Assembly (NCBI GenBank): GCA_024278315.1
Contig: JAJRTL010000104.1
Location: 1-48,102, forward strand
DNA: 48,102 bases
Source of the DNA: Planctomycetota bacterium
GTDB lineage: Bacteria > Planctomycetota > UBA1135 > GCA-002748355
Reading direction: 5' to 3'
Shown here: one piece after another, positions 27,582-37,659 of the stretch
Layout of the letters: every line of letters begins with the position of its first letter
How positions within the stretch are numbered: the stretch's first letter is position 1
Made by a program: the position numbers and the translations under genes
Notes under the pieces: model-generated
Database searches by the model: none
What the model was told of the DNA's origin: nothing
What the model saw: the letters and a program-made list of their open reading frames with translations, nothing else

Positions 27582-28795
27582 CAGCGTTCCAACGTGAGGG
27601 TCGAGGAGACACGCTGACCCGAGAGTGTCAGGACGAGGACACGGACCTGGGCCTTCCGGGGCAACCCGGACAACTCTGCCTGATACCGCTGCAGATCGAG
27701 CCTCGGAACCATGTGTCGGGATCGATAGAACCTTGTTCGAAAGTCCTGAACCCTCTGATCATCCGCTTGCTTTCCGTTGATCCAGATCTCCATGAACTTG
27801 ATCTCTTGCGGACTCTGCACCATGAGGCTCACCTTTCGGCCTCGCTGCTCCTTGAGTTCGAGACGGAAGTCCAGCTCGCGAAGCAACTGCTCCCGGGTCT
27901 CCTCGCTCTTGAGCCGCGCTACGAGCTTGAGCAGCAGCTGACGTTTGACCTCTTCTCTCACGACCGGGGCAACGACCTCCTCGTCACTGCCCACCAGCGG
28001 GGGCGGGATGAGGATGTGCAACACGATCTTCCAGAAACCTGCGCGCTGGAAGAGCGACAGGTCCATGGGATCGGAGGTCACCGAGAGAGTGAGAACGCGT
28101 CGCCCGGTGTAGACATCCCTCAGACTGGCCTTGAGCCTTGCCTGCGATTCGAATCGAGTGTCGGGGATCAAGCCTCCCAGACCCACGAGCAGCCAAACGG
28201 CACCTGCCACGGGCCAGGTATTCGTCACACCCTGGACGAGGATAGGAGCCTCCTCGAGTCCTTCGATCACGAGGATCAGATCCGCACCCGCATCCTCGGC
28301 ACGTTTCCGCGCGATGCCGAGATCCTTGCCCATGTGGGATTCCATCGCAAGAGCCTCTCGCTCTCCCATCGTATCGGAGGGCAGGACGATGAGCGCACTG
28401 GTCACCCGCCCCTTGACCAGGGTCTCCCGGATGGTCTCGAACAGGATGGGCTCCGCCACGCCTTCGACAAAGGTCTTCGGCGTAAGCACGCGCTCATCCT
28501 GTGTTTCCTGCTCGCCCTGGCTCTCGTCATCAGCACCCTCTGAGTTCTCAGGCTTGGGAGACGATCGCTGCTCGGGCCGGAGGATGGCCCCTCCTCCCAG
28601 GGCCAACTTGTAGGAGATGGGAGGAAACCGCGCCAGGTAGTCCAGATCCTGGACACTGCCACCGGCCGAACAGGAGGGGAAGAGACCACAGAACAGCAGG
28701 AGAAGGGCAGCGACCACCCCACAGGGAAACCGATCCCTACTCGCCGGTCGGGCGAAAGGGGATCCATGGTTCGAAGATCTCGACTCCGAACTCAC
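27581..28795 (-). CDS. Hypothetical lipoprotein
   Basis: GTG start at 28795 overlaps the kinase stop (GTGA); lipobox LLLLFCGLFPSC. The listed 540-aa ORF start lies inside the kinase gene and is over-extended. Confidence 0.72.
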   Translation of the reverse strand: MSSESRSSNHGSPFARPASRDRFPCGVVAALLLLFCGLFPSCSAGGSVQDLDYLARFPPISYKLALGGGAILRPEQRSSPKPENSEGADDESQGEQETQDERVLTPKTFVEGVAEPILFETIRETLVKGRVTSALIVLPSDTMGEREALAMESHMGKDLGIARKRAEDAGADLILVIEGLEEAPILVQGVTNTWPVAGAVWLLVGLGGLIPDTRFESQARLKASLRDVYTGRRVLTLSVTSDPMDLSLFQRAGFWKIVLHILIPPPLVGSDEEVVAPVVREEVKRQLLLKLVARLKSEETREQLLRELDFRLELKEQRGRKVSLMVQSPQEIKFMEIWINGKQADDQRVQDFRTRFYRSRHMVPRLDLQRYQAELSGLPRKAQVRVLVLTLSGQRVSSTLTLER

Positions 28796-31700
28796 TGCTT
28801 GCCCATCTTGGCCATATCCATGAATTTGCCGGTGCCTGCGAGGCGGAAGCCAACAACCCTGAGGAAGGGATTCTTGCGATCGCCAGACAGAATTCCATCT
28901 CTCTTGGCATTCTCGGTCCGCCTCACTCCCAGCAGTGCAGGATCTCCGAATCGAGCGGGCTTGCCGCCTGGCCCTGGGACCTTGAGATAGCCGAGATGGA
29001 GGGGATCGCGCCCGCGGAACGCGGGCTCCGCGAATCCCAAGCCTCGAATCACACCAAGCCGGACGATCTCGGGCGGAATCACGTCCTTCTTCCGGCCTTC
29101 GCGCCGATCCTGCGTGAACCGCAGATGCTCCGGATGACTGCCAATCAAGATTCTCACGACCTCTACGGCCGCACCTGCAGCCAGTGGGAGATCCTCGACC
29201 CATTCACGGACACCAAAGTCGACCCCATAGCATCTCGGCTCCATTCCTGCCCCCCGGACCGAGGAGAGACCCAAGCTGTAGTCTCCCACCTCTTTCAACT
29301 CCTCTCGGTTCAGAGGCCAGCGCCGGGGGTCGAGTCCAACCGCAGTCCTCGCCAATCTCACATGCATACGCCAGGCTTCTTCGACGCTCCTCCATTTCTG
29401 CCCGGGCACATAGAGTCCATTGAGATGATCCTGGCGTTGCTCTTGTGGAAAGCGATGCACCGCCGCCAACACGAGCTCTGCAGCGAAAGGCAGGCGCAAC
29501 ATGTCCGGGTTCCCAAAGGCCTGGAGCGAAAGCCAACGGCAGTAGGCAGAAGCCTGGTAGTAATCGATTCCAGTCACCGGCCGATCGCCATCGGCCTCGA
29601 CCAGTGCCTTCAAGTCCATATCGCGAAAGAGGCCTCCCAGCGGCTGAAGGCCGTCTCTCGTGAACCTCTTGGCGCCGAGCGGATCCTCTGCGTGTCCGAG
29701 CTGCTTGACGAGTGAAGCATCCACCTTGCCGCTGAGGATGTGTTCTACGAATCGGAGGTACTCACGTCGTGAAATCTCCGTTTGCGAGAGGAAGAACTCG
29801 GGCAGACTGACGACGATGATCGGTTTCGAGACGAGCAGCGTTCCTGGCAGATTCTGGAACCGGCTCCGCACGAGACCGAAGAGGAGTTCGTCGGCCCCCA
29901 GGAAGGGGATCATCTTCTGCTCGCTGACGGCTTGGGCCCGGTGGCTCCGAAGGATGCTCGCCAGATCCTGAACCCGAAGGAGACTCCGCATCGGCTGGAA
30001 GCGCAGCTCGATGTCGCTGTGATCACCCGCGGGAGTCTGGATCCGGAATCGACGAGAGATCCCAGCGAGCTTGCCGAACTCAGCCTTGCTCGTGCCCTCC
30101 AGTCCACACCAGCGACGGACCTTGTCGAACTCCAGGACCGCACTTCCGCGACTCCCACCCCCCTTTCGAGGCTCCACATCGAGCAGGACTGCGGCATCCA
30201 TGTCTGCCACCTGCCAAGAAGGACTGAGCCGCACACGCGTCCCTGTCTGGAAAACCTGTGGGAAATCCAAGGTCAATCGGACCTGACTCCCATACTCAAA
30301 GAAGATGTCCTGGCTCAAGGGCCCACGCGAATCGTGCCGGCAATCCAGGAAGGGAAGCAAACGGCTTTCACCGACCTGGACGTGTTCCTCCAAACCCGCC
30401 GAATCCACGAGAGTTCGCCCGAGATCATCGAGGGCCTCGAGGGCGAAGCGGTTTCGTCCCCGATCCAGGAGGACCAAGGGACTCCCACTGCTGAGTTCGG
30501 ATACACGCCTCCAACCCGACGGTCCCGACTGCCACAACCATGCCTTCGCACCTGATTCGGGAGGACGATCGAGCGCCAGGTGCTGTCCCAGTCGGATGCG
30601 GAATTCGTCTGAGCCCTTCCGCTCCAGGAAGCCTGCCTGGACGAGTTGTCCCGACCACAAACGACCCGACATCCACTCCTTCCGGCGGGCGATCGATGGC
30701 GCCTTGGGAAGCAAGCGAACCTCGAGCGTTCGACTCCGCAAGAGAAGACGACCGGTCTTCGCAACGCGATGCTGGAATCGCAGAACGAATTCAGAGGCGG
30801 GATTCAATGACGCATCGAGCCAGACGATGCAAAGACCTGCAGAATGGACCTGCATCCGGACTCCTGAGGGCAGGCCTTGCGTCTGGAGCTGCGGTTCGTA
30901 GTCGGGGTTGCACTGGTAGACCAGGAGGAAGGGGGGCTTTTCGAGGAGCAGGGTTCGGCCGTCAGCCGTGAAAAGGAAAGGGGCCTGTCTGCCCTGTGAC
31001 AATGGGCGACTCCTGAAGCTCGACTTCAGATCCAATACACGCAGTGCGAACCGCTGGGAGTAGAGCCGGCTCTGATTGCCCAGATTGTCCACGAGCCGGA
31101 ACTCCAGAAGCAAGTTCTCCTGGTCAGCCAGGTCAGGAAGATCCAAGTGGACGCGGATCTTGCCTGGTTCGACATCGAAGGGCACCGACCGGGCTTTCGA
31201 CGCCCCACTCCCAGTTCCCACCTGCACTTCGACGCGCTGGATGTCTCCAGGAACGACATCCGAAGACAGCCAGAGCAGGATCTCGCACCGCTCCCCAGCA
31301 AGGAGAAGATCCTGGCTACCCTCCGCACTCTCGGCAGCGCGAATCTCGGGAACAGAGAGATCCACATGCTCGAGGATCTGGTTCCAAGGCTCCGACACAC
31401 GCCCCGACAGATCCCGGAGTTCCACCCTCAGATTGGCCGGACTGCCTGAGGCGGTGCCTGGCTTGCCCCGGAGGATCCTCCCCAACTCGATCCGAAGGAT
31501 GCCGCTTTCCTGCACCGGCCTCGTGAACCGGTGTAACGCTCGGCTCTGGGCATCCAACAGTTGGAAGGTCACCTCGACGGGGAGACCGTCCTCCTCGACG
31601 CGAGCAACGAAGACACTGTCCTGCAAGAGGACCTTTCCTCCCCCACGACTTTCCAATCTGGCCTCGGCGAATCGCGGAGCCCTCAAATCCACGAAGAGCT

Positions 31701-33078
31701 TCGCGTGGGCCACCGATCGCCCCTCCCTCCGGAAGGAAAGCGTGACTCGGCCTCCTCTGGCCTTCACGGCTTCGTAGAACTCACGCCAGCCCGAATCCTC
31801 CTTCACCGAGAAGGACAGATCCGGGCCCTTCCTTCGCCCCTTCAGTACAAAGGTCCGGCTACTCCCATCCGCGTAGAACAAGCAGTCCAACACGAGATCT
31901 CCAGGACCAATGCCATGTGCCTCGAAGGTCTGCTCACGCAATTCCTCGAGTTGCAAGGCCTGCGGCTTCGCATCATCACGAGGGAGAGCCGAACTCAGGC
32001 GAATACTGCCCGGTCTCGCCATGAGAGTGGCCTCGGATCTTCGCGTGAGGCTCAGGGTCAGCAGCACCAACCCAGCCAGGAAGATGACGATCGATGCAGC
32101 CCGTTGCAGGGGGCGTTTGGGACGACGGATCGCACGGATCCGCTCCAAGGCCTCCGTGGCCGACGAAGGTCGTGCCGTGACATCCTTGGCCATCAGACGG
32201 CGAATCAGGCTCCCGAGTCGGCGCGGCGTCCCCCTGGGGAGCTCCAGTGGGAGCGCATCTTCCTCGAGCACCGCATGCACTCGCTCCTGTGTCGTCTCTC
32301 CTCCGTGTGGCAGAGTGCCCGTCAAGGCCTGGTAGGCGACTACCCCGAGCGAATAGAGATCTGCCTGCTGCGTCCCGGTCTCGCCTTGGAGAACCTCGGG
32401 TGCCGTGTAGGGAGGGTTGATCCAGAGTCCGGCTCCCTGCGCAGGGTCCTTCTCCTCCGGAATCTGGGCGATCCCGAGATCCAAGATCTTGAGGGAGGCG
32501 CTGCGGCCTCTCCGCGTCAGCATCAGGTTGGAAGGAGAAACATCCCGGTGTACCAGGCCAGCACGCCCCATCTCCTCGAGGGCATGGCAAGTGAGGTCCA
32601 GAAGTGTCAGCACCTGGGCTGGCTTCAGGATTCCCTCACGGTTCAGCAGGGCTTGAAGAGTCTCGCCCTCCACCAACTCCATCGCGATGTAGATAGAGCC
32701 CTCGTGGGTCTCCCCCACATCCAGGACCTGCGCAATGTGCTCCCCTCGGACCCGAGAGGCGCGCCTCGCCTCTGCCATCAGCTGCTCGCGGTATCGCGGG
32801 TCATTGGCGAAGCGAGCGTGAAGGACCTTGACCGCTGCAGGAGAGAGAGAGAGCTCGTGGACTGCGCGATAGACCGTGCCCATCCCGCCTCGCCCCAGAA
32901 CTCCGGTGATCCTGTACTTGCCGCCCACGAGGTGTCCGATCCATGGGCTCGCAGCGATCCCGCTGTCATCGCGACGTACCCAGGCCAACTCCATGAGATC
33001 CACCATCGGCACCTCGCAGGTGCCGCAGTGCTTCAATCCGGAGGCTGTATAGCCCTCGCAAACAGGACAGACCTTCAT
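28792..33078 (-). CDS. Giant Ser/Thr protein kinase with N-terminal zinc ribbon, TM, long extracytoplasmic region and C-terminal FGE-sulfatase-type domain
   Basis: 1428 aa; CPVC...CGTC; VLGRGGMGTVYRAV, AAVKVLH, VHRDVSPSNLML, ILDLGIAQ, YTAPEVLQGE; TM IVIFLAGLVLLTLSLT; C-terminal LSQTEISRREYLRFVEH...VTGIDYYQASAYCRWLS...GVREWVEDLPL. Confidence 0.9.
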   Translation of the reverse strand: MKVCPVCEGYTASGLKHCGTCEVPMVDLMELAWVRRDDSGIAASPWIGHLVGGKYRITGVLGRGGMGTVYRAVHELSLSPAAVKVLHARFANDPRYREQLMAEARRASRVRGEHIAQVLDVGETHEGSIYIAMELVEGETLQALLNREGILKPAQVLTLLDLTCHALEEMGRAGLVHRDVSPSNLMLTRRGRSASLKILDLGIAQIPEEKDPAQGAGLWINPPYTAPEVLQGETGTQQADLYSLGVVAYQALTGTLPHGGETTQERVHAVLEEDALPLELPRGTPRRLGSLIRRLMAKDVTARPSSATEALERIRAIRRPKRPLQRAASIVIFLAGLVLLTLSLTRRSEATLMARPGSIRLSSALPRDDAKPQALQLEELREQTFEAHGIGPGDLVLDCLFYADGSSRTFVLKGRRKGPDLSFSVKEDSGWREFYEAVKARGGRVTLSFRREGRSVAHAKLFVDLRAPRFAEARLESRGGGKVLLQDSVFVARVEEDGLPVEVTFQLLDAQSRALHRFTRPVQESGILRIELGRILRGKPGTASGSPANLRVELRDLSGRVSEPWNQILEHVDLSVPEIRAAESAEGSQDLLLAGERCEILLWLSSDVVPGDIQRVEVQVGTGSGASKARSVPFDVEPGKIRVHLDLPDLADQENLLLEFRLVDNLGNQSRLYSQRFALRVLDLKSSFRSRPLSQGRQAPFLFTADGRTLLLEKPPFLLVYQCNPDYEPQLQTQGLPSGVRMQVHSAGLCIVWLDASLNPASEFVLRFQHRVAKTGRLLLRSRTLEVRLLPKAPSIARRKEWMSGRLWSGQLVQAGFLERKGSDEFRIRLGQHLALDRPPESGAKAWLWQSGPSGWRRVSELSSGSPLVLLDRGRNRFALEALDDLGRTLVDSAGLEEHVQVGESRLLPFLDCRHDSRGPLSQDIFFEYGSQVRLTLDFPQVFQTGTRVRLSPSWQVADMDAAVLLDVEPRKGGGSRGSAVLEFDKVRRWCGLEGTSKAEFGKLAGISRRFRIQTPAGDHSDIELRFQPMRSLLRVQDLASILRSHRAQAVSEQKMIPFLGADELLFGLVRSRFQNLPGTLLVSKPIIVVSLPEFFLSQTEISRREYLRFVEHILSGKVDASLVKQLGHAEDPLGAKRFTRDGLQPLGGLFRDMDLKALVEADGDRPVTGIDYYQASAYCRWLSLQAFGNPDMLRLPFAAELVLAAVHRFPQEQRQDHLNGLYVPGQKWRSVEEAWRMHVRLARTAVGLDPRRWPLNREELKEVGDYSLGLSSVRGAGMEPRCYGVDFGVREWVEDLPLAAGAAVEVVRILIGSHPEHLRFTQDRREGRKKDVIPPEIVRLGVIRGLGFAEPAFRGRDPLHLGYLKVPGPGGKPARFGDPALLGVRRTENAKRDGILSGDRKNPFLRVVGFRLAGTGKFMDMAKMGKQ

Positions 33079-33087
33079 GTCCCGATT

Positions 33088-34773
33088 CTACATCGTCTCC
33101 CTCAGGACCTCTTCCACGGTCGTGAGTCCGTCGAAAATCGCCAGTAGCCCACTATCACGGAGGGATCGCATCCCCTCCTTGCGTGCCTGCTCACGAAGCC
33201 TGCCCGTCGGCGCCTCCTCCAGAATGGCCATCTTGAGTGCTTCGCTCACCTCCATGATCTCGAAGATCGCGGTCCGACCGCGGAAACCGGTGAAGTTGCA
33301 GGTCTCGCAGCCCTTGCCATAGGAGAACTGTTTTCCCATGACCTCTTCCGCCGTCAGGGCCAATTCTCGCAAGACATTCTCGTCGGGCTCGTACATCTGC
33401 CGGCAATCCGCACAGACTCGCCGAATCAGACGCTGGGCGATGATGACCTCGACGGTGGAGGTCAGCAGGTAGGGCTCGACGCCCAGATCGAGCAGGCGCG
33501 TGATCGCCGAGGGCGCGTCGTTGGTGTGCAGGGTGGAAAACACGACATGACCCGTGAGGCTCGCCTCGATGGCGGTCCTGGCGGTGTCGCCATCGCGGAT
33601 CTCACCCACCAGGATCTTGTCCGGGTCCTGACGCAGGATCGTGCGCAGCACGGCTGAATAGGTCACGCCGATCTCCTCGTTGACGGGAACCTGCACGATT
33701 CCCTCGAGATCGTACTCGACCGGATCCTCCACCGTGATGAGCTTGACTCCTTCTTCGTTGGCCGCGTTGAGTGCCGCGTAGAGAGTCGTGGTCTTGCCGG
33801 ACCCGGTCGGTCCGGTGACGAGGACGATGCCGTGAGGGATACCCAAGACGCGCTTGAAGACGCGCTTCTCCTCCTCCCTGAGACCAATGGACTCGAGGTC
33901 CAGGGAGACCACGGAGCGATCGAGGATCCTCATCACGCAGGATTCGCCAAACATGGTCGGAAGCGTGGACACACGTAGATCGATGGGATGACTTCCGACG
34001 GAGAGCTCGATGCGTCCATCCTGGGGCACACGCGTCTCGGCGATATCCAGGTCGGCCATGACCTTCACGCGGGAGATCAAGGCGATGGCCAGGTGCGGGG
34101 GCGGAGCCTTCAACTCGTAGAGGACACCATCGACCCGGTAGCGGATCTTGAAGTCGTCCTCGAAGGGCTCGAGATGGATATCCGAGGCCTTGTCTCGAAC
34201 GGCTTGATACAGGATGAAGTTGAGCAGTTTGACGACTGGGGCGGCATTGGCCATCGCCTCCTTGTCATCCAGATCGAAGGTGCTGGAACCACTCGCGGTG
34301 AACTCCTCCACAGCATCCCCCAAGGCCCCCATGCCCTGATCCATCGTGCCGTAGACCTTCTCGATGGCCTCCGCCAGGGCAGTTGGCTGGGCCAATGCAC
34401 CCACCAGTTCGCAGCCCGCCTGGAAGGAGAGATCCTGGAGCACGGACAGGTTGAGAGGATCGCCCACGACGACGAGAAGCCGGTCCCCTTCCATGCGCAG
34501 TGGTAGACAGTTGTAGACCCTGGCAGAAGCCGAATCGATCTTGCCGATCAGGGCAACATCTGGCTGGAGTTCCTGGGCAGTAATGAACGGCAACCCCGCC
34601 TGTTGCGCCAAGCCCCGGCCCAGCTGCTCATGATCGATGTACCCGAGCTCAACGAGGATCTCACCGATCCTGCGATCACTTTCCTTCTGGAGCGTCAGGG
34701 CTTCCTGGACCATGCCCTCGTGGATGAACCCTAGTTCTTTGAGGGCCTGCCCCAGCAGTTTCCGGGCTGCCAT
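33088..34773 (-). CDS. GspE/PilB-type assembly ATPase (copy 2)
   Basis: 561 aa; GPTGSGKTTTLYAAL, EDPVEYDLEGIVQVPVNEEIGVTY, LRTILRQDPDKILVGEIRDGDTA, CADC...CETC. Confidence 0.93.
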   Translation of the reverse strand: MAARKLLGQALKELGFIHEGMVQEALTLQKESDRRIGEILVELGYIDHEQLGRGLAQQAGLPFITAQELQPDVALIGKIDSASARVYNCLPLRMEGDRLLVVVGDPLNLSVLQDLSFQAGCELVGALAQPTALAEAIEKVYGTMDQGMGALGDAVEEFTASGSSTFDLDDKEAMANAAPVVKLLNFILYQAVRDKASDIHLEPFEDDFKIRYRVDGVLYELKAPPPHLAIALISRVKVMADLDIAETRVPQDGRIELSVGSHPIDLRVSTLPTMFGESCVMRILDRSVVSLDLESIGLREEEKRVFKRVLGIPHGIVLVTGPTGSGKTTTLYAALNAANEEGVKLITVEDPVEYDLEGIVQVPVNEEIGVTYSAVLRTILRQDPDKILVGEIRDGDTARTAIEASLTGHVVFSTLHTNDAPSAITRLLDLGVEPYLLTSTVEVIIAQRLIRRVCADCRQMYEPDENVLRELALTAEEVMGKQFSYGKGCETCNFTGFRGRTAIFEIMEVSEALKMAILEEAPTGRLREQARKEGMRSLRDSGLLAIFDGLTTVEEVLRETM

Positions 34774-34776
34774 GTG

Positions 34777-35850
34777 CTATCGACCTCCGGCACCCAGAAG
34801 ATGCTCTTCCATGGTCTTTCGATCCTGGGCAGCGAGGAGTGCCGTCTTGGGTTTGATCCGGCCTTCGGCCACGAGCTCCTTGAGATGATCATCGAGCATC
34901 ATCATACCCTGACGGCGATTGGTTTGGATCGCGGAGGGGATCTTGAAGGTCTCGCCCTTGCGGATGTGGTTCTCGATGGCCGAGTTCATGATCATGATCT
35001 CGAAGGCCGCGACGCGCCCCTTGCCGCTCGCATGTGGTAGGAGCACCTGTGAGATCACGGCCACGATGGACACCGCGAGCTGCGAGCGGATCTGCGCCTG
35101 CTGTGTGGTCGGGTACTGGTCGATGATGCGGTCCACGGTCCTGGCGGAGCCGGTGGTGTGCAAGGTGCCGAAAACCAGGTGACCGGTCTCGGCCGCCGAG
35201 ATGGCCGCACTCGTTGTGGCGAGGTCACGCATCTCGCCCAGAAGGATGACATCCGGGTCCTGCCTCAGGACACGACGCATCGCTTCCTCGAAGGTCGGCA
35301 CGTCCTCACCCACCTCTCGTTGGGTCACCTGGGACCGCTTGTGTTCGTGGTAGTACTCGATCGGGTCCTCGATCGTCACGATATGGGTCTCGCGGTTCTG
35401 GTTGATCCAATCGATCATCGTGGCCAGGGTCGTCGTCTTGCCTGAACCGGTGGGTCCGGTGATGAGGATGAGGCCGCGAGGCATGGTCAGGAGGCTCTTG
35501 ACGAGATCGGGAAGGCCGATCTGCTCGAAACTCAGGAGATTGTTGGGGATCTGGCGCATCACCATTCCCATCCGCCCCTTCTGTCGCAGTGCGCTGCAAC
35601 GAAAGCGCGCCTTGTCCTCATGTGCGTAGGCAAAGTCGGTCGTGCCGACCTTGAGCAGCTCTTCGAGGTTGTGCTCGGGTGTGATCTCGCGCACGAGAGC
35701 CTCGGTATCCTCAGCGGTCAGGGGAGGGATGCCCTCGACATCGTGAAGCCCTCCGTGCATCCGGAGCACGGGCGCGCGCCCCACCGAGAGATGCAGGTCG
35801 GAGGCACCGGTCTCGACTGCCTGGTCCATGAGTTTGTAGATGTTCAGCAT
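34777..35850 (-). CDS. pilT: PilT-type twitching/retraction ATPase
   Basis: 357 aa; ASDLHLSVGRAPVLRMHG, GPTGSGKTTTLATMIDWIN, HLVFGTLHTTGSARTVDRIIDQYP, PSAIQTNRRQGMMMLDDHL. Confidence 0.93.
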   Translation of the reverse strand: MLNIYKLMDQAVETGASDLHLSVGRAPVLRMHGGLHDVEGIPPLTAEDTEALVREITPEHNLEELLKVGTTDFAYAHEDKARFRCSALRQKGRMGMVMRQIPNNLLSFEQIGLPDLVKSLLTMPRGLILITGPTGSGKTTTLATMIDWINQNRETHIVTIEDPIEYYHEHKRSQVTQREVGEDVPTFEEAMRRVLRQDPDVILLGEMRDLATTSAAISAAETGHLVFGTLHTTGSARTVDRIIDQYPTTQQAQIRSQLAVSIVAVISQVLLPHASGKGRVAAFEIMIMNSAIENHIRKGETFKIPSAIQTNRRQGMMMLDDHLKELVAEGRIKPKTALLAAQDRKTMEEHLLGAGGR

Positions 35851-35876
35851 TGCTTGGAATCCCCTGGTGGCTCTCT

Positions 35877-37526
35877 TCAGCCCATCGCAACAACACGGAA
35901 GATCTCCTCGATGGAGGTCTCCCCGGCAAGGACCTTGCGCGCGCCGTCCTTGAGAAGTGTGTACATCCCAGCCGAACTCTCGGCATAACTCCGGATCTTC
36001 ATCGTGGGCTCCTGACGGAACGTCATCTCCCGGATGGTGTCGTCCATGACGAGGAGTTCGAAGATCCCGCTACGACCCCGGTAACCAACACCTCCGCAGG
36101 CATCGCAGCCTCGTGCACGATAGAGTGTCCGATCCCCGACCTGATCCGATGCCAGGCCGATGCTGGAAAGCTCGCTGGGGCTGGCCTCGTAGGCTTCCTT
36201 GCACGAGACACAGAGCTTGCGCACGAGCCGTTGTGCCAGGATCGCTTGGATGCTGGCCGACACGAGGAAGGGCTTCACGCCCATATCGATGAGGCGCGCC
36301 AGCGCCGAAGTCGAATCGTTGGTGTGGAGAGTGGAAAACACGAGGTGACCCGTGAGCGCCGCCTGGATGGCGATTTCGGCAGTCTCCCCATCGCGGATCT
36401 CCCCCACCAGGATGATGTTGGGAGCCTGGCGCAGCATGGCGCGCAGGATGCGCGAGAAGTCCAATCCGATGTTGTGGCGCACCTGACACTGGTTGATGCC
36501 GGTCAGGTGGTACTCGACCGGATCCTCTGCGGTGATGATCTTGACGTCCGAGTTGTTCAGCTGCCGCAGGGCCGCATAGAGGGTCGTGGTCTTTCCCGAT
36601 CCGGTCGGCCCCGTGACGAGGAAGATTCCGTTGGGCCGTTTGATGAGTCGCTCGAAGACCTCGCGGTCATGCCCCGTGAAGCCCAGGGCATCGAGAGAGA
36701 CCAGGCTGGCTTCCTTGTCGAGCAGACGCATGACCATGGACTCGCCGTGATTCCCGGGGAGGATGGACGCGCGGATGTCGATGTCCCTTCCTTTGGCACG
36801 GAAGGGGATCCGCCCATCCTGGGGCTTTCGCTTCTCGGCGATATCGAGCGAAGCCAGGATCTTGAGGCGGGAGACCAGGGGGCCTTGCAGGGTGCGAGGG
36901 TGGGAGGCCACTTCTTTGAGGACACCATCGATCCGGAAGCGAACGCGCAGGCGGCTCTCGAAGGGCTCGATGTGGATATCGCTGGCCCTGGCATCGAGAG
37001 CGTCCTCGATCGTCTTCTGGACCAGGCGGATGATGGGTGCATCGTCACCCTCTTCCTCGGCAGAGGGTTGAGCCCTGCCCAGGCCAGGTGCCGCGACACC
37101 ACTGCCGTAGTACCGCTGCATGGCCTCGGCCAGCGAAGAAGGTGGAGCCAGTGCAGCTCTCACCTCACCGCCCACGACGAACCCGAGACTATCCAAGACG
37201 AAGGTCTTGTCCGGGTCATCGATGGCCAGGTAGAGGACACCGCCCTTCTCTGCCACTGGCAGAGCGCCATTCTGCAAGGCCTGCGCCGCCGGCACACGAT
37301 CGATCAAGGCCTGGGGGATCTTGGCCTTGCCAGGGTCCACGAAGCTCAGCTTGTGGGCCGAAGCGACCAGCTTGTAGAGGTCCCGCTCCGGCATGAGACC
37401 CAGCTCGAGGATGGCCTCGGCCAGGTTCTTCCGCCTGGCCTTCCCAAAGGACTCAGCCTGGTCCAGGGATGATGAATCCAGCGCTCCGGCGGATTCGAGC
37501 TGCTGTCTAAGGGCTGCGTCGTTCAA
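35877..37526 (-). CDS. GspE/PilB-type assembly ATPase (copy 1)
   Basis: 549 aa; GPTGSGKTTTLYAALRQLN, EDPVEYHLTGINQCQV, LRAMLRQAPNIILVGEIRDGETAEIA, CVSC...CDAC. Confidence 0.93.
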   Translation of the reverse strand: MNDAALRQQLESAGALDSSSLDQAESFGKARRKNLAEAILELGLMPERDLYKLVASAHKLSFVDPGKAKIPQALIDRVPAAQALQNGALPVAEKGGVLYLAIDDPDKTFVLDSLGFVVGGEVRAALAPPSSLAEAMQRYYGSGVAAPGLGRAQPSAEEEGDDAPIIRLVQKTIEDALDARASDIHIEPFESRLRVRFRIDGVLKEVASHPRTLQGPLVSRLKILASLDIAEKRKPQDGRIPFRAKGRDIDIRASILPGNHGESMVMRLLDKEASLVSLDALGFTGHDREVFERLIKRPNGIFLVTGPTGSGKTTTLYAALRQLNNSDVKIITAEDPVEYHLTGINQCQVRHNIGLDFSRILRAMLRQAPNIILVGEIRDGETAEIAIQAALTGHLVFSTLHTNDSTSALARLIDMGVKPFLVSASIQAILAQRLVRKLCVSCKEAYEASPSELSSIGLASDQVGDRTLYRARGCDACGGVGYRGRSGIFELLVMDDTIREMTFRQEPTMKIRSYAESSAGMYTLLKDGARKVLAGETSIEEIFRVVAMG

Positions 37527-37659
37527 AGATCGCTCGGTTCAGGCGGCCAGTGGGGCATACCGTTTTTACCACAGCTTCGGCAATCGCCCAAAGCCTTACC
37601 CTTTCGGTGCCCGCCCAGAGCCTAGCCGTCAGACGCATCGAGGTCACGAATCGTTCGGG

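Noticed and set aside
27581-29203. 540-aa call for the lipoprotein starting inside the kinase gene
   Set aside because: The N-terminal ~135 residues overlap the kinase coding sequence. The GTG at 28795 (GTGA overlap) followed by a lipobox is a better start.
35850-37472. 540-aa plus-strand ORF opposite PilB/GspE copy 1, and the similar one at 37393..39006
   Set aside because: Antisense to clearly identified minus-strand genes; no independent motif.
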